Source: JABDBE01 sp963832245
GTDB lineage: Bacteria > Acidobacteriota > Terriglobia > Terriglobales > Acidobacteriaceae
NCBI GenBank assembly: GCA_963832245.1
Contig: CAWHTG010000004.1
Location: 248,001-312,000 of the forward strand
Length of the DNA stretch: 64,000 nucleotides
Reading direction: 5' to 3'
The notes beneath the pieces are model-generated. The model was not told the origin of the DNA. It saw only the letters and a program-made list of their open reading frames with translations, and ran no database searches. Position 1 is the first letter of the stretch, and the number at the start of each line of letters is the position of its first letter. This document shows positions 51,066 to 59,669 of this stretch, piece by piece. The position numbers and the translations under genes were made by a program.

Positions 51066-52328
51066 CTATAGGATCGGCCTTGAGGGCGTGGCATTGGGAA
51101 TCAGAACCATGAGGTCGTATCCGAAGATGAGGCGTTCCATTTCTTTGTCCACCGGCTCGAGCGAGCGAAATCCTTTGCGCATGCCCCGCAGGTCAAACAT
51201 GGTCCACCCTTCGGATTCGAGGTTGTCGAACATGGGTTTAAGAAAGAGAAAATCGGAGTCTTTGTCGTCGGCCAGATTAAAGTCAGCAGGCTGACTGGGG
51301 CGTCCGATACCGGCGAAACGAAGTTGAGAACCTTTTACGCCCAAGATAATGATGTGGAGAGAGGCGGAGCCCTGACCGTCGGCTAACTCGGCAACGAAGT
51401 TCCCCATATCATTATTTCGCAGTGGGTTAATGCCTTTGTACATATGCCAGGCGCCGAACTTCAGCAGTACTTTTGGAGTTCCACTGTCCGCCTGTGTAGT
51501 TTGCTTGTAATCATTCATGAAATTCGATTTCATCAACAGCGCGCGTTCACGGTTCGAGTCGTAGCCCGAGCCGTTCATGTTCTTCTGGTAGATATCGCGA
51601 CTCTTCATCAGAGCATCGATGAGGCTCTGACTTCTTGCATTGCGTTCCTTGCGAAGTAGGTCCCGCAGTTGGTTGAGGTCGTCGTCAGAGGCGGTCACCA
51701 TGAAAATGTCGCCCGGGCTGCCACTCTTTGCCGCGGTGGCGTGCGCCTCGTCGTTTTTCTGCAGAAGCCGTCGCGCTTGCTCTGTGGCTTGAATACCGGG
51801 ATGAGTTTCGAGGATGCGCGTCAGGATGAGACCGGACGAGCCCATGAGTTCCTGATCCAGCCCCCATAGCCGGAACTGTCCGCCCTGGGCGGACTTGGCA
51901 CAGTGGGACAGCAGATCGTACTCCTCTTGAAAATTGTAAAAGGCAATGGTTTCCGGGAATTTCCTTTCAAAGTCGACCAAGCCCGAGCGACCTGCATCGG
52001 GTGTGATCCACTGCTGAAGTTCGCCTGCGGCCAACGGCCCGGTCTCAATGGCCATAGTATGAAAGCCTCGCGGCCCTACCAGGTCGCAGACTGCGCTTAC
52101 AAACTGGGGAATTTGCAAGATGCCATGATCCTCACCGATTAGCACGAATTGCGCGCCGGCGAGCGCATTTTCCAATACCGGTAGACCACTTCCCTCCAAC
52201 CGTCCCGATTGCACATTCAGGAGGTAACGGTTTTGCGGCAGGCGGTCAATAAATTTGTTTTGCTGAGCGAGCGCAGGTGTGAGCCCAAGGGCGAGACACA
52301 GGACAGCCGAACCAACCCGTTGGAACAT
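51066..52328 (-). CDS. Exported EreA/ChaN-superfamily-like protein
   Basis: A 420-residue exported protein (signal peptide SAVLCLALGLTPALAQQ). AQFVLIGEDHGILQIPQFV followed by GFHTMAIETGP is the GE-x-H...E pattern that opens erythromycin-esterase/ChaN/TraB-like proteins, and KVLLKFGAWHMYKG gives a second histidine at the expected strand. Acting in the periplasm it could be a hydrolase or metal/haem-binding protein. True substrate is unknown and similarity to resistance esterases is too weak to claim resistance. Confidence 0.65.
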   Translation of the reverse strand: MFQRVGSAVLCLALGLTPALAQQNKFIDRLPQNRYLLNVQSGRLEGSGLPVLENALAGAQFVLIGEDHGILQIPQFVSAVCDLVGPRGFHTMAIETGPLAAGELQQWITPDAGRSGLVDFERKFPETIAFYNFQEEYDLLSHCAKSAQGGQFRLWGLDQELMGSSGLILTRILETHPGIQATEQARRLLQKNDEAHATAAKSGSPGDIFMVTASDDDLNQLRDLLRKERNARSQSLIDALMKSRDIYQKNMNGSGYDSNRERALLMKSNFMNDYKQTTQADSGTPKVLLKFGAWHMYKGINPLRNNDMGNFVAELADGQGSASLHIIILGVKGSQLRFAGIGRPSQPADFNLADDKDSDFLFLKPMFDNLESEGWTMFDLRGMRKGFRSLEPVDKEMERLIFGYDLMVLIPNATPSRPIL

Positions 52329-52562
52329 GCTCCTCCTTTAGTTAGTCGAAGTTGAGATTGAAACGTCGTCGAATGGTACGTACGCGACTGCAACTTTGTT
52401 TCATAGTCTTGGAAGCCAGGCGAAGTCTACGATCACGATCTCTTGAGCGAACCAGCTTCCTGAATTGGAACTTTGGTCACCTTAATCTTTTCACAGCTAG
52501 TCTCGTCACAGAGATGCTCCAGCACCCAGATTCCGATATAGCTAGGAGGGACAAAGCAGGAA
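52329..52562. other. Divergent intergenic region
   Basis: About 230 bp between the exported EreA/ChaN-like gene and the hybrid kinase gene; promoters for both must lie here. Nothing distinctive was seen apart from the purine-rich GCAGGAA before the kinase ATG. Confidence 0.35.
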
Positions 52563-54551
52563 ATGCGAAAAACGAAAGCTTCCAAAACTGACAAACCTGA
52601 ATTGCAACTACTACTGGTGGGTGGGGATAGCCGTGATTTTACTCGTATGCGTGAGTTCTTGACAGTAGACCAGCTTGGGCGGATACACCTCGAACACGCT
52701 GCTTCCCCTGACAACGCGCGCACTCCCTCTTGGAAAGGAAGCTATGACCTTTTACTCTGCAGTCACCAATCGACTGACGACGCTGCGTTTCAGCTGTTAC
52801 GCCAGGTGCGCCAACATAATTCTCATATTCCGGTCATTTTTTTGAGTGACCATGTGCACGAAGGTGCGATCGAGGCCGCGATTGAGGCCGGAATCTCCCC
52901 CAAAAGTTCTCGAACCTATTCACTGGAACCGTCCGCCGCCCTTATCACTCTCAACTCCTTCGACGTAGCCTCCGCCGAACATCAACACCAGAACTCCGAG
53001 GAGACTCTGCGCAAGCTCTGGCGTTCGGTCGAGCAATCCGCGGATATACTGATCATTATGAATCGATCCGGCGTCATGGAGTACGTAAATCCAGCATTTG
53101 AAACTCTCACCGGATACTCGCGGCAAGAGGCGATTGGCCAAACTCTCGGAATACTCAAGTCTGAGCAGCAGGCGGGCGAGCTTTACGAAGAAATGTGGAA
53201 CACGGTTCTCTCCGGCAATGTCTTCCGGGGAATCGTTATGAACCGGAAGAAGAATGGAGAAACTTTAATCCTTGAAAAAGCCCTCACTCCTCTGCGGGAC
53301 GCGAAAGGAGAGATCACCCACTTTATTTCCACTGGCCGGGATATCACCGACCGGCGCAAGTTGGAGTCGGATCTGCGACAGGCACAAAAAATGGATGCCA
53401 TTGGCAGACTGGCCGGCGGGGTGGCTCACGACTTCAACAACTTGCTTTTAGTGATCAGCGCTTACGCCGAACTTATGCTCGACTCGCTGGCGCAGGACGA
53501 TCCCCTGCGGCGAAATGTGGATGAGATCATTACCGCGTCCCGCCGCGCCGCCGACCTCACCCGCCAGTTGCTGGCCTTTGGACGCAAGCAATTGCAATTG
53601 TTGCAAGTCCTCGACTTGAATACCGTAATCGGAGAAATTACCAGGATGCTGCCGCGCCTGATCGGGGAAGATATCGAGATGGTATTCGTGCCTGGAGAAG
53701 AACTTGGCAAAGTGAAGGCAGACCCGGTACAAATCGAACAGATAGTAATGAACCTGGCGGCAAATGCGCGCGACGCGATGCCGGATGGCGGGACACTCAC
53801 CATCGAAACCGCAAGCGTGCAAGTCGATGAATCCTACATACAGCGACACTCGATCGTCCCTCCGGGCGATTATGTTTTGCTGACCGTGACCGACTCAGGA
53901 CAGGGCATCGCCCCGGAGCACCTGCCACATATCTTCGAACCCTTTTACACGACCAAAGAAGCGGGCAAGGGAACGGGGCTGGGCCTCGCGACCGTGTACG
54001 GCATTGTGAAGCAGACCGGCGGATTTGTTTGGGTGTACAGCGAGCCGGGGCTTGGCACTACTTTCAAGATCTACTTGCCGCAAGTGCAGTCGGCGAGCAG
54101 CGAGATTCGGATCACCATGCCGGTCGAAACCTCTCCTCGGGGCTGCGAGACTTTGTTGCTGGTGGAAGATGAAGCATCCGTGCGCCAAGCGTCACTGCAT
54201 TTCCTTTCGCGCAGCGGATACACCGTGCTGGAGGCAACCAATGGAGCAGATGCGTTACGCGCGTCGAGGCAGCACGGTGGAGCGATTCACCTGATGATCG
54301 CCGATGTGGTGATGCCGAAAATGGGTGGACCGAAACTCGCGGAACTGCTGGCCGATGAGCGACCGGACATGAAGGTTTTGTTCGTCTCCGGCTATGCCGA
54401 AAATACGGTTCTGCCACAGGGAAGCATTGACCACGCCCGTTTTCTGCAGAAGCCCTTTTCACTGAAAACGCTGGCGAGAAAAATCCGCGAGGTTTTGAAA
54501 GCCAGCGAGGTGCGTTGCGCGGGCAGGCAGTCGCAGCTAGTGGAAAAATAA
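52563..54551 (+). CDS. PAS-containing hybrid sensor histidine kinase with C-terminal receiver
   Basis: A 662-residue cytoplasmic protein. Residues 1-125 resemble a receiver (QLLLVGGDSRDFTRMREFL, HIPVIFLSDHVHEGAIEAAI) but lack the aspartate cluster. A PAS domain (about 148-265, LIIMNRSGVMEYVNPAFETLTGYS) is followed by HisKA with the phosphohistidine in GGVAHDFNNLL near 289. An ATPase domain has LAANARDAMPDGG, DSGQGIAPEH and GTGLGLATVYG. The C-terminal receiver (about 530-645) has an intact Asp in MIADVVMPKMGG. It probably phosphorylates its own receiver and passes the signal to an unlinked regulator. Confidence 0.9.
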   Translation: MRKTKASKTDKPELQLLLVGGDSRDFTRMREFLTVDQLGRIHLEHAASPDNARTPSWKGSYDLLLCSHQSTDDAAFQLLRQVRQHNSHIPVIFLSDHVHEGAIEAAIEAGISPKSSRTYSLEPSAALITLNSFDVASAEHQHQNSEETLRKLWRSVEQSADILIIMNRSGVMEYVNPAFETLTGYSRQEAIGQTLGILKSEQQAGELYEEMWNTVLSGNVFRGIVMNRKKNGETLILEKALTPLRDAKGEITHFISTGRDITDRRKLESDLRQAQKMDAIGRLAGGVAHDFNNLLLVISAYAELMLDSLAQDDPLRRNVDEIITASRRAADLTRQLLAFGRKQLQLLQVLDLNTVIGEITRMLPRLIGEDIEMVFVPGEELGKVKADPVQIEQIVMNLAANARDAMPDGGTLTIETASVQVDESYIQRHSIVPPGDYVLLTVTDSGQGIAPEHLPHIFEPFYTTKEAGKGTGLGLATVYGIVKQTGGFVWVYSEPGLGTTFKIYLPQVQSASSEIRITMPVETSPRGCETLLLVEDEASVRQASLHFLSRSGYTVLEATNGADALRASRQHGGAIHLMIADVVMPKMGGPKLAELLADERPDMKVLFVSGYAENTVLPQGSIDHARFLQKPFSLKTLARKIREVLKASEVRCAGRQSQLVEK

Positions 54552-54561
54552 GCCAATGTGG

Positions 54562-54583
54562 GCGCGGGCGTCTACGCCCGTGC
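54562..54583. repeat. Palindrome of the ACGGGCG family between convergent genes
   Basis: GCGCGGGCGT-CT-ACGCCCGTGC has 9 of 10 pairs in its arms. It is close to the palindromes at 27709-27731 and 59698-59716, and again lies exactly between two convergent stop codons. Confidence 0.6.
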
Positions 54584-54599
54584 TTCGTTCAATTTAGCT

Positions 54600-55772
54600 T
54601 TACATTTGTTTCAGTTTTCCGTCTTGCAACCGGAAGCGAACTCCTCGCCAAACCACCTCGTGGCCGGCAAAGCTCCCGATCCACACCAGAAAAGCGAGTA
54701 GGTCGCGCAATGGAATCAAGGCAAGAGAGCGCACGACTTGGCGATCGCGAAGCACGTACTTTCCAACGACGATGGCTACTGCGATGCGCAACGCTGTTAC
54801 ACAAGCGAACAGCGCCCACGCCCACGCTGCACCCTTGGCGAAAATCAACGCCAGCACCGCCCAGGGCAAACCGAACGTCAGACCAAGTCCGACGTATCCC
54901 CAAAAGCGGGAATCACGAACCGTTCGCGCCCAACGCAATTGGTGATCCAGGAAACCGCGGAGCGTGTAGCGCGGCAGAAAGGTTTCGACTATGACTTCAG
55001 ATAATTTCACTTTCAGCCCCAGACTCGCGATCCGGTTTCCCAACTGATAATCATCGGCCAGATAGTCGACCACGGCTTCGAACCCGCCAACCGTCTGTAG
55101 ATCGGTACGGCGAAAAGCGAGCGTTGAACCGAATCCGAAGTGCAATCCGTTCTCGACAGTTTGCGACACCAGCACGCCGGCAGCAAAGTCGGTGCTGATG
55201 CCGAGTGCTTCCAGGCGCGAACCCAACGTCGCATTGGCAACACCGCGGTACAAGCAGGTGACTAAGCCAACCTTGAGATCGGCCAGGGGCTCGAGCACCC
55301 GGCGAAGGTAATCCGCCTCAACCCGAATGTCGCTATCGTTGACAATCAGATATTCGTGCCGCGCCTCACGCATCATCTGGGCTAGATTGCTCACTTTAGT
55401 ATTGGTGCCCAGCTTGTCGCGGCAAACTATGAGACGGATCGCGCTCCGCGGAAATTCGGACTTTAGCTGATTGACCAGCTGAATGGCTGGATCGTCCGTA
55501 TCACTCACGCCGAAGATGATTTCGTATTCCGGGTAATCTTGCAGGCAATGGCTGCGAAAGCTGTCGTACATTTCGGGATCAGTGCCCCGAAGCGGCTTCA
55601 AAATGGAAACGGGAAGACGGTCCTGTGTGCGGCGGACGCCCTCGTTCTCCGTCCTTCGCCGTTCGCGCAAAAACAGAGCCGCGCTCCACAGACAAACGAC
55701 GTAGTAAGCGATGCTAGAGACCGCGCCAGCCGCGGCCAAAGCTTCAATGATCTTAACGCCCTGGTGAACCAT
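54600..55772 (-). CDS. hpnI: HpnI-like (ceramide glucosyltransferase-type) membrane glycosyltransferase
   Basis: A 390-residue family 2/21 glycosyltransferase. It has an N-terminal membrane segment (SIAYYVVCLWSAALFL), the GT2 core with SILKPLRGTDPEMYDSF, the DSD metal site in YLIVNDSDIRVEADYL, the DYLADDYQLGNRIASLG acceptor segment and the (Q/R)xxRW motif as HQLRWARTVRD. Three or four C-terminal membrane segments follow. This is the pattern of HpnI, which adds N-acetylglucosamine to bacteriohopanetetrol, and of ceramide glucosyltransferases. No other hopanoid gene is nearby, so the lipid acceptor remains an inference. The GACCAACGAC repeat precedes its start. Confidence 0.8.
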   Translation of the reverse strand: MVHQGVKIIEALAAAGAVSSIAYYVVCLWSAALFLRERRRTENEGVRRTQDRLPVSILKPLRGTDPEMYDSFRSHCLQDYPEYEIIFGVSDTDDPAIQLVNQLKSEFPRSAIRLIVCRDKLGTNTKVSNLAQMMREARHEYLIVNDSDIRVEADYLRRVLEPLADLKVGLVTCLYRGVANATLGSRLEALGISTDFAAGVLVSQTVENGLHFGFGSTLAFRRTDLQTVGGFEAVVDYLADDYQLGNRIASLGLKVKLSEVIVETFLPRYTLRGFLDHQLRWARTVRDSRFWGYVGLGLTFGLPWAVLALIFAKGAAWAWALFACVTALRIAVAIVVGKYVLRDRQVVRSLALIPLRDLLAFLVWIGSFAGHEVVWRGVRFRLQDGKLKQM

Positions 55773-55790
55773 GAGTGGCTTAAAGCCTGC

Positions 55791-55929
55791 TGTCGTTGGT
55801 CGTTAGTCGTTGGTCAAACCTGCGTCGAGGCTCGGCGCATCCAAGTCTAGCAAAATACAACTTCGAGTCTGCTCCCGGGAATAAGGATGACCGGTGTAGC
55901 CAACGACCAACGACGAATGACCAACGACC
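55791..55929. repeat. GACCAACGAC-family repeat pair upstream of hpnI and rnpB
   Basis: GTCGTTGGTCGTTAGTCGTT begins at 55791, and the inverse CCAACGACCAACGACGAATG runs to about 55929, enclosing about 90 bp. Together with GGCTTAAAGCC at 55777-55787 it repeats the element at 3599-3693. The right arm runs into the -35 region of rnpB. Confidence 0.7.
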
Positions 55930-55944
55930 ATAAGGCCTATCGCA

Positions 55945-55950
55945 TATAAT
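55945..55950 (+). promoter_or_regulatory. -10 hexamer of rnpB
   Basis: A consensus TATAAT ends ten bases before the predicted 5-prime end of the RNase P RNA. No good -35 is seen; the corresponding position lies in the repeat arm CCAACGACC. Confidence 0.5.
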
Positions 55951-55959
55951 GACCCTGTA

Positions 55960-56372
55960 GGCAGCTGGACCGGACGGTCGCTCCTGTTTCGTCAAGGAAC
56001 GGGGGAGGAAAGTCCGAACTCCGCAGAGCAGTGTGCCGGATAACGTCCGGGAAACCGGGTTCAAGCCCGGTTGACGGCTAGTGCCACAGAGAACATACCG
56101 CCCCGGCAACGGGGTAAGGGTGAAAAGGTGCGGTAAGAGCGCACCGCCGCCGCAGTAATGCAGCGGGCAGGGCAAACCCCACACGGAGCAAGACCAAATA
56201 GGGAGGGATCTGCGGTCGGAGTGAAAACTCCGATTAAGAACGTGCCGGCTCGGCGCGTCACCACCTCCGGGTAGGTCGCTTGAGCCTCGCAGTAATGCGC
56301 GGCCCAGAGGAATGACCGTCCTGCGGGAGCAATCCCGCAGACAGAATTCGGCTTACAGGTCCGGCTGCCACA
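55960..56372 (+). ncRNA. rnpB: RNase P RNA, bacterial type A
   Basis: About 410 nt. P1 is formed by GGCAGC at the 5-prime end and GCTGCC at 56364-56369. Conserved core segments are GAGGAAAGTCCGAACTCC, CCACAGAGAACA, GGTGAAAAGGTGCGGTAAGA, GGCAAACCCC, AAGACCAAATAGG and the 3-prime AGAGGAATGACCGTC and ACAGAATTCGGCTTACAGG. It is the catalytic subunit that removes 5-prime leaders from precursor tRNAs. Its 3-prime 24 bases are repeated twice downstream. Confidence 0.97.
56349..56372 (+). repeat. rnpB 3-prime-end repeat, copy 1
   Basis: The last 24 bases of rnpB, starting CGGCTTACAGGTCCGG and ending CTGCCACA. An identical 24-mer is found at 57295-57318 and a copy with one extra C at 59617-59640, all on the same strand. 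Confidence 0.9.
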
Positions 56373-56461
56373 ATCATCCTGCCAGCGCATTACTAATTCC
56401 GCGACGGCTTTCGTTGAAACCTGGGAAATCCCACTGAATTCCTAGCCGCAATCGCGGTTGT

Positions 56462-57172
56462 TTAAGAGCCGCGTTCGATCGAGTCACGGAACTGTGCTTG
56501 TGCCTCTAACGAACTTAGCCATGATTGAAGAGCCACTTCACAATCTTTTTCGATGTGCAAAAAGCGTAAGCCCATCGCGAATGCGTCACTCCAAACAATA
56601 TCCGCTTTCGCACGAAAAGCCCGTGGCTCGACGCTGGGAATATCAAACTCCACCGGAACCACTCCTTTGAGTTGCACCGGATCAACCAGTTTGATGGCCA
56701 TTCCGCCCCCGCTCACATTCTTCATCGAGGTGCTGAAGGATTGCCCGAGGTGATTCTGAAATCGCACCGGCACATTGATGTCGTATCGGAAATACCTGCG
56801 ATGTTCGCGCTCCATCTTAGGAATGGCGATATCCAGGACGCTGCGCAATCGACTCTCTTCAATGGGTTTGCAGAGTACAAAGTTGGCTCCGAGGTCAAGA
56901 GCTCTTTCCGTGCTGGTCGAACCGTTTAGAACCGCGATTATGAGGGATTCTCGATTCGAGCGGCTGTTCCGCACCTTAGAAAGCGCCTCCACGCCTCCAG
57001 TCACATCATCGCAGTCGATGATCAGGCCGTCCCAATGGCGGCGGGAGGCGAGTTCGATCGCACTGGCAGAATCCTGCCGGAGATCGACGGCAGCCCCACG
57101 CTCGCTAAAATTTGCCTTGATCTCGCCCAACAGCGCGGAATCGCAAGTCACGACCAGGCAGTTCAAGGCCAT
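56462..57172 (-). CDS. Degenerate receiver fused to a PilZ domain
   Basis: A 236-residue protein. Residues 1-118 are receiver-like (LNCLVVTCDSALLGEIKANF, GLIIDCDDVTGG, GANFVLCKPIEESRL), with Asp near 54 and Lys preserved but the acidic pair after strand 1 reduced to one Asp. Residues 125-225 form a PilZ domain with the cyclic-di-GMP-binding HRRYFR and, in place of DxSxxG, NVSGGG. It may couple phosphorylation with cyclic-di-GMP. The gene lies alone between rnpB repeat copies 1 and 2. Confidence 0.82.
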   Translation of the reverse strand: MALNCLVVTCDSALLGEIKANFSERGAAVDLRQDSASAIELASRRHWDGLIIDCDDVTGGVEALSKVRNSRSNRESLIIAVLNGSTSTERALDLGANFVLCKPIEESRLRSVLDIAIPKMEREHRRYFRYDINVPVRFQNHLGQSFSTSMKNVSGGGMAIKLVDPVQLKGVVPVEFDIPSVEPRAFRAKADIVWSDAFAMGLRFLHIEKDCEVALQSWLSSLEAQAQFRDSIERGS

Positions 57173-57294
57173 TCGATGATCCTAATGAAGTGCACCCTCA
57201 CGACCAAAGTGACAGACGTGCATGGCACTTGTAGATTGCTGTGTGGTGTGAGCGAAAACGGTCGCTCGTGACCGGGCGAATTCAAATATCCAGG
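57173..57294. other. Upstream region of the receiver-PilZ gene
   Basis: About 120 bp between the receiver-PilZ gene and repeat copy 2; presumably its promoter. No clear motif found. Confidence 0.3.
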
Positions 57295-57318
57295 CGGCTT
57301 ACAGGTCCGGCTGCCACA
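57295..57318 (+). repeat. rnpB 3-prime-end repeat, copy 2
   Basis: Perfect 24-bp copy of the rnpB end, 922 bp downstream of rnpB. No other rnpB sequence accompanies it, so it is not a duplicated gene. The 194 bp between it and the next gene hold nothing recognisable. Confidence 0.9.
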
Positions 57319-57512
57319 GACTTTTACTTTCAATCACTTCTAAAACCGATGAAGCCCGTTGCGCCGCGAGTCTGAGGCGCTTGGGTAGCGGCAACGGCAT
57401 TCCTCCTTCCCCAGCAGACAAAGGCGGGCAGATTCGTGGATGTCTAATCTCCGATGGGTTCGTAAACGCGCTGGTACTGAAAACCCCCGCCGAGCTGTGA
57501 TAATCCGGGAGT

Positions 57513-58916
57513 TTACTGATCCAAGTGCTCCTGGGTTGGAGATAATGGAGCTCCGAGGGTGAACGTCATGGTCGAAAAATCCAGCGTGAAGCTTTCGAAG
57601 TTGGCCACGACGTCTTGCCCGAGATTTCCATACACTTCGGCGTTGTTTGATCCCGTACCTGAGGTATGAATCGGTATGTTTTTCAAGCTCACTGTCTTGT
57701 CACCGATGCCGAGATTGATTTGCGGCTGAACGTAAACCTTTTGCTTCACTGTCCCACCCGCACCAGCAGTCTTGTTCTTAGCCTTCTTCCAGCTACCGGA
57801 CTCGCTATGAAATCGCTGATAATAACGAAGCAAGAAATCTGTATCCGATGCCCCCGTATCGAAGCTGAAAGGAAGATCCGTTCCCTCGACCTTACACTCG
57901 ATGATCGGCGTCAACCCATTCATAAACATCCGCGCTCCCACTCCGGATGCTTGGGTTTTGTCCCCCGCTGCGAATTCGCCATCGCGGAGAAACGTGATCA
58001 TCCCGAACGCCTGAAATACGGGATAGCCGATAATTCCGTTGATCTGATATGTGCTCTTGCCCAGGCTTATATTCAGGTTGGCATCGTTTAGCACCATCAC
58101 CACCACATTGTGCAGTGTGCCGCCTCCCATCTGCAGGGTGGGAAGCAACGCCACACGCAGCGGGTTCTCAATCCCGGTAAGCCCAGCCGTTGTCTGCGCG
58201 GTACCGGGCAAGAGCTTCAGCCCCAGTCGCTCAGCAAAGCTCCGGCTGACCACTGAAAGATTAGCGCCGGTATCGAGCAGCCACGGCCCTCGCACCCCAT
58301 TAACCGCCAAGTCTACATTCATGGAATTCAAGGGATTGCGTTCGGTTTTTAATCTCACGGCTCCGTCCCACCTGATTGTCTGCGCGGGTGCTTCGCGCAA
58401 TATTTGCATGACCCCCGCATCATCCTTCGCACTCTGCAGTTCTTCGGGTCTAAGCTGCCCGGCGAAATGGGTCAACAAATCGTCGTCCGCTCGCGCGGCA
58501 TCGGCATATCGAAAGCTCTTGTTGTAGTCGTCCGCCAAATCTTCCAGCGCAACTGCAGCACGGTCCAGGCGCGATGTCCGCAGTAGAGGGAGCGCACTGT
58601 TCAGCAACCGGATGGACTCAGTAATCTGACCGGTTGCATTGGCCAACACGCCGGCGAAGTAATCACGTTCAGCCCCGGCTGGCATGGTGCGCAGCCTCGC
58701 TTCTAGCTTGTCGAACCTCAATTCCTTAACTTCCAGATCCGCTCCATCCTCAGCGACTGCGATCTTTTTGTCTTCGGCGCTTTTTTGTGCTGTTTTTCCA
58801 CTGTCGCTTGCCGCAGACGCGATGCTCATTCCCGAATCGTTGGAACGGGCCCAACCCACGATGCTCAGCCCAGCAACGAGCCCCAATGCGATCCACCAAA
58901 ATCGACGTCGACCCAT
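57513..58916 (-). CDS. Exported two-domain retropepsin-like aspartic protease
   Basis: ATG 58916 is chosen because AAGGAGG lies six bases upstream (an ATG at 58922 directly abuts it). The 467-residue protein has an N-terminal membrane or signal segment (FWWIALGLVAGLSIVGW), a TPR-like helical region (about 60-180), and two retropepsin-like domains with active-site motifs LLDTGANLSVVS and SFDTGASDTDFL. Each is followed by hydrophobic-Gly strands (IIGYPVFQ; LGQDVVANF). Two DTG motifs in one chain would form the dimeric-type active site internally, or serve as two separate half-sites. It is divergent from the regulator gene. Confidence 0.85.
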   Translation of the reverse strand: MGRRRFWWIALGLVAGLSIVGWARSNDSGMSIASAASDSGKTAQKSAEDKKIAVAEDGADLEVKELRFDKLEARLRTMPAGAERDYFAGVLANATGQITESIRLLNSALPLLRTSRLDRAAVALEDLADDYNKSFRYADAARADDDLLTHFAGQLRPEELQSAKDDAGVMQILREAPAQTIRWDGAVRLKTERNPLNSMNVDLAVNGVRGPWLLDTGANLSVVSRSFAERLGLKLLPGTAQTTAGLTGIENPLRVALLPTLQMGGGTLHNVVVMVLNDANLNISLGKSTYQINGIIGYPVFQAFGMITFLRDGEFAAGDKTQASGVGARMFMNGLTPIIECKVEGTDLPFSFDTGASDTDFLLRYYQRFHSESGSWKKAKNKTAGAGGTVKQKVYVQPQINLGIGDKTVSLKNIPIHTSGTGSNNAEVYGNLGQDVVANFESFTLDFSTMTFTLGAPLSPTQEHLDQ

Positions 58917-58936
58917 AGACATCCTCCTTGAGTGTC

Positions 58937-58962
58937 ATTGAATAAATCATCAAATATTCAAT
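58937..58962. promoter_or_regulatory. Operator-like inverted repeat between the protease and regulator genes
   Basis: ATTGAATA (58937-58944), ten bases, then TATTCAAT (58955-58962) form a perfect 8-bp AT-rich inverted repeat in a GC-rich genome. It sits in the 67-bp gap between divergent starts, in the right place for the adjacent winged-helix regulator to control both genes. Confidence 0.6.
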
Positions 58963-58983
58963 AAGCTGATATTATCGTACCCT

Positions 58984-59577
58984 ATGGGCAGACTGAAAGA
59001 CAACTACATCATTCACAGCAAACGGCAAATGCGCGCGCTCGCAGCCTCGACACGCCAGGAAATCGTAGATGTGCTCTCTCGGATGGGAACGGTTTCCGTC
59101 GCCGAACTCGCGACCGCACTGGCAAGACCCGCCGATTCCCTCTACTACCATCTTCGCATCCTCAAGAGAGTGGGACTGGTGCTGAGCGCCGGATCTCGCC
59201 GGCTCGCTGGACGCAGCGAGACTCTATTCCGCGCGGTTGCCTCTGAGCTAAGCCTCTGCTATCAGCTTGGGAAAAAGGGAAATAGCAGAGAAGTAAACGC
59301 AATTATTGCCTCCATGATGCGATTGGGTATCCGCGATTTCAGCAAGAGCTTTGACACTGCCGACGCCGTCGTCTCTGGTCCGAATCGAGAATTGTGGGCG
59401 TTGCGCGAGACCGGCTCGCTTGCACAGGATCAGATTGTGGAAGTGAATCGACACATTCAAAGGCTCAGGCAAATCATGGCGACGCCCGGACGCAATGGTC
59501 GGCTTTACGCTGTGACGGTCGTACTGACACCTTTGGCTCACCGGTCTCGGCGCCGCGACGAGTATATGAGGTCGTGA
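58984..59577 (+). CDS. ArsR-like winged-helix transcriptional regulator
   Basis: A 197-residue protein. The winged helix-turn-helix is in residues about 12-85: MRALAASTRQEIVDVLSRMG, VSVAELATALARPADSLYYHLRILKRVGLV and a wing with RRLAGRSETLFRAV. The C-terminal 110 residues form a helical domain (VNAIIASMMRLGIRDFSKSF, DQIVEVNRHIQRLRQIM) seen in larger helix-turn-helix_20-type regulators. It probably controls the divergent aspartic protease through the inverted repeat between them. In the second rnpB-flanked cassette. Confidence 0.85.
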   Translation: MGRLKDNYIIHSKRQMRALAASTRQEIVDVLSRMGTVSVAELATALARPADSLYYHLRILKRVGLVLSAGSRRLAGRSETLFRAVASELSLCYQLGKKGNSREVNAIIASMMRLGIRDFSKSFDTADAVVSGPNRELWALRETGSLAQDQIVEVNRHIQRLRQIMATPGRNGRLYAVTVVLTPLAHRSRRRDEYMRS

Positions 59578-59616
59578 TTGCGTGTTAATGAGGAGGCGTC
59601 AGATGGATGTAAGTAA

Positions 59617-59640
59617 GGCTTACAGGTCCGGCCTGCCACA
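59617..59640 (+). repeat. rnpB 3-prime-end repeat, copy 3 (one inserted base)
   Basis: GGCTTACAGGTCCGG, an extra C, then CTGCCACA. It comes 40 bp after the stop codon of the winged-helix regulator and marks the right end of the second cassette. Confidence 0.85.
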
Positions 59641-59669
59641 TGCCTCCGCGCGTTCGCGGGTGGTTTTCA

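Noticed and set aside
51066..52328. Erythromycin-resistance esterase
   Set aside because: Only the general GE-x-H...E pattern of the superfamily is visible; the protein is exported and lacks close similarity, so a resistance role is not supported.
57295..57318. Second RNase P RNA gene
   Set aside because: Only the terminal 24 bases are repeated; none of the other conserved RNase P segments is present.
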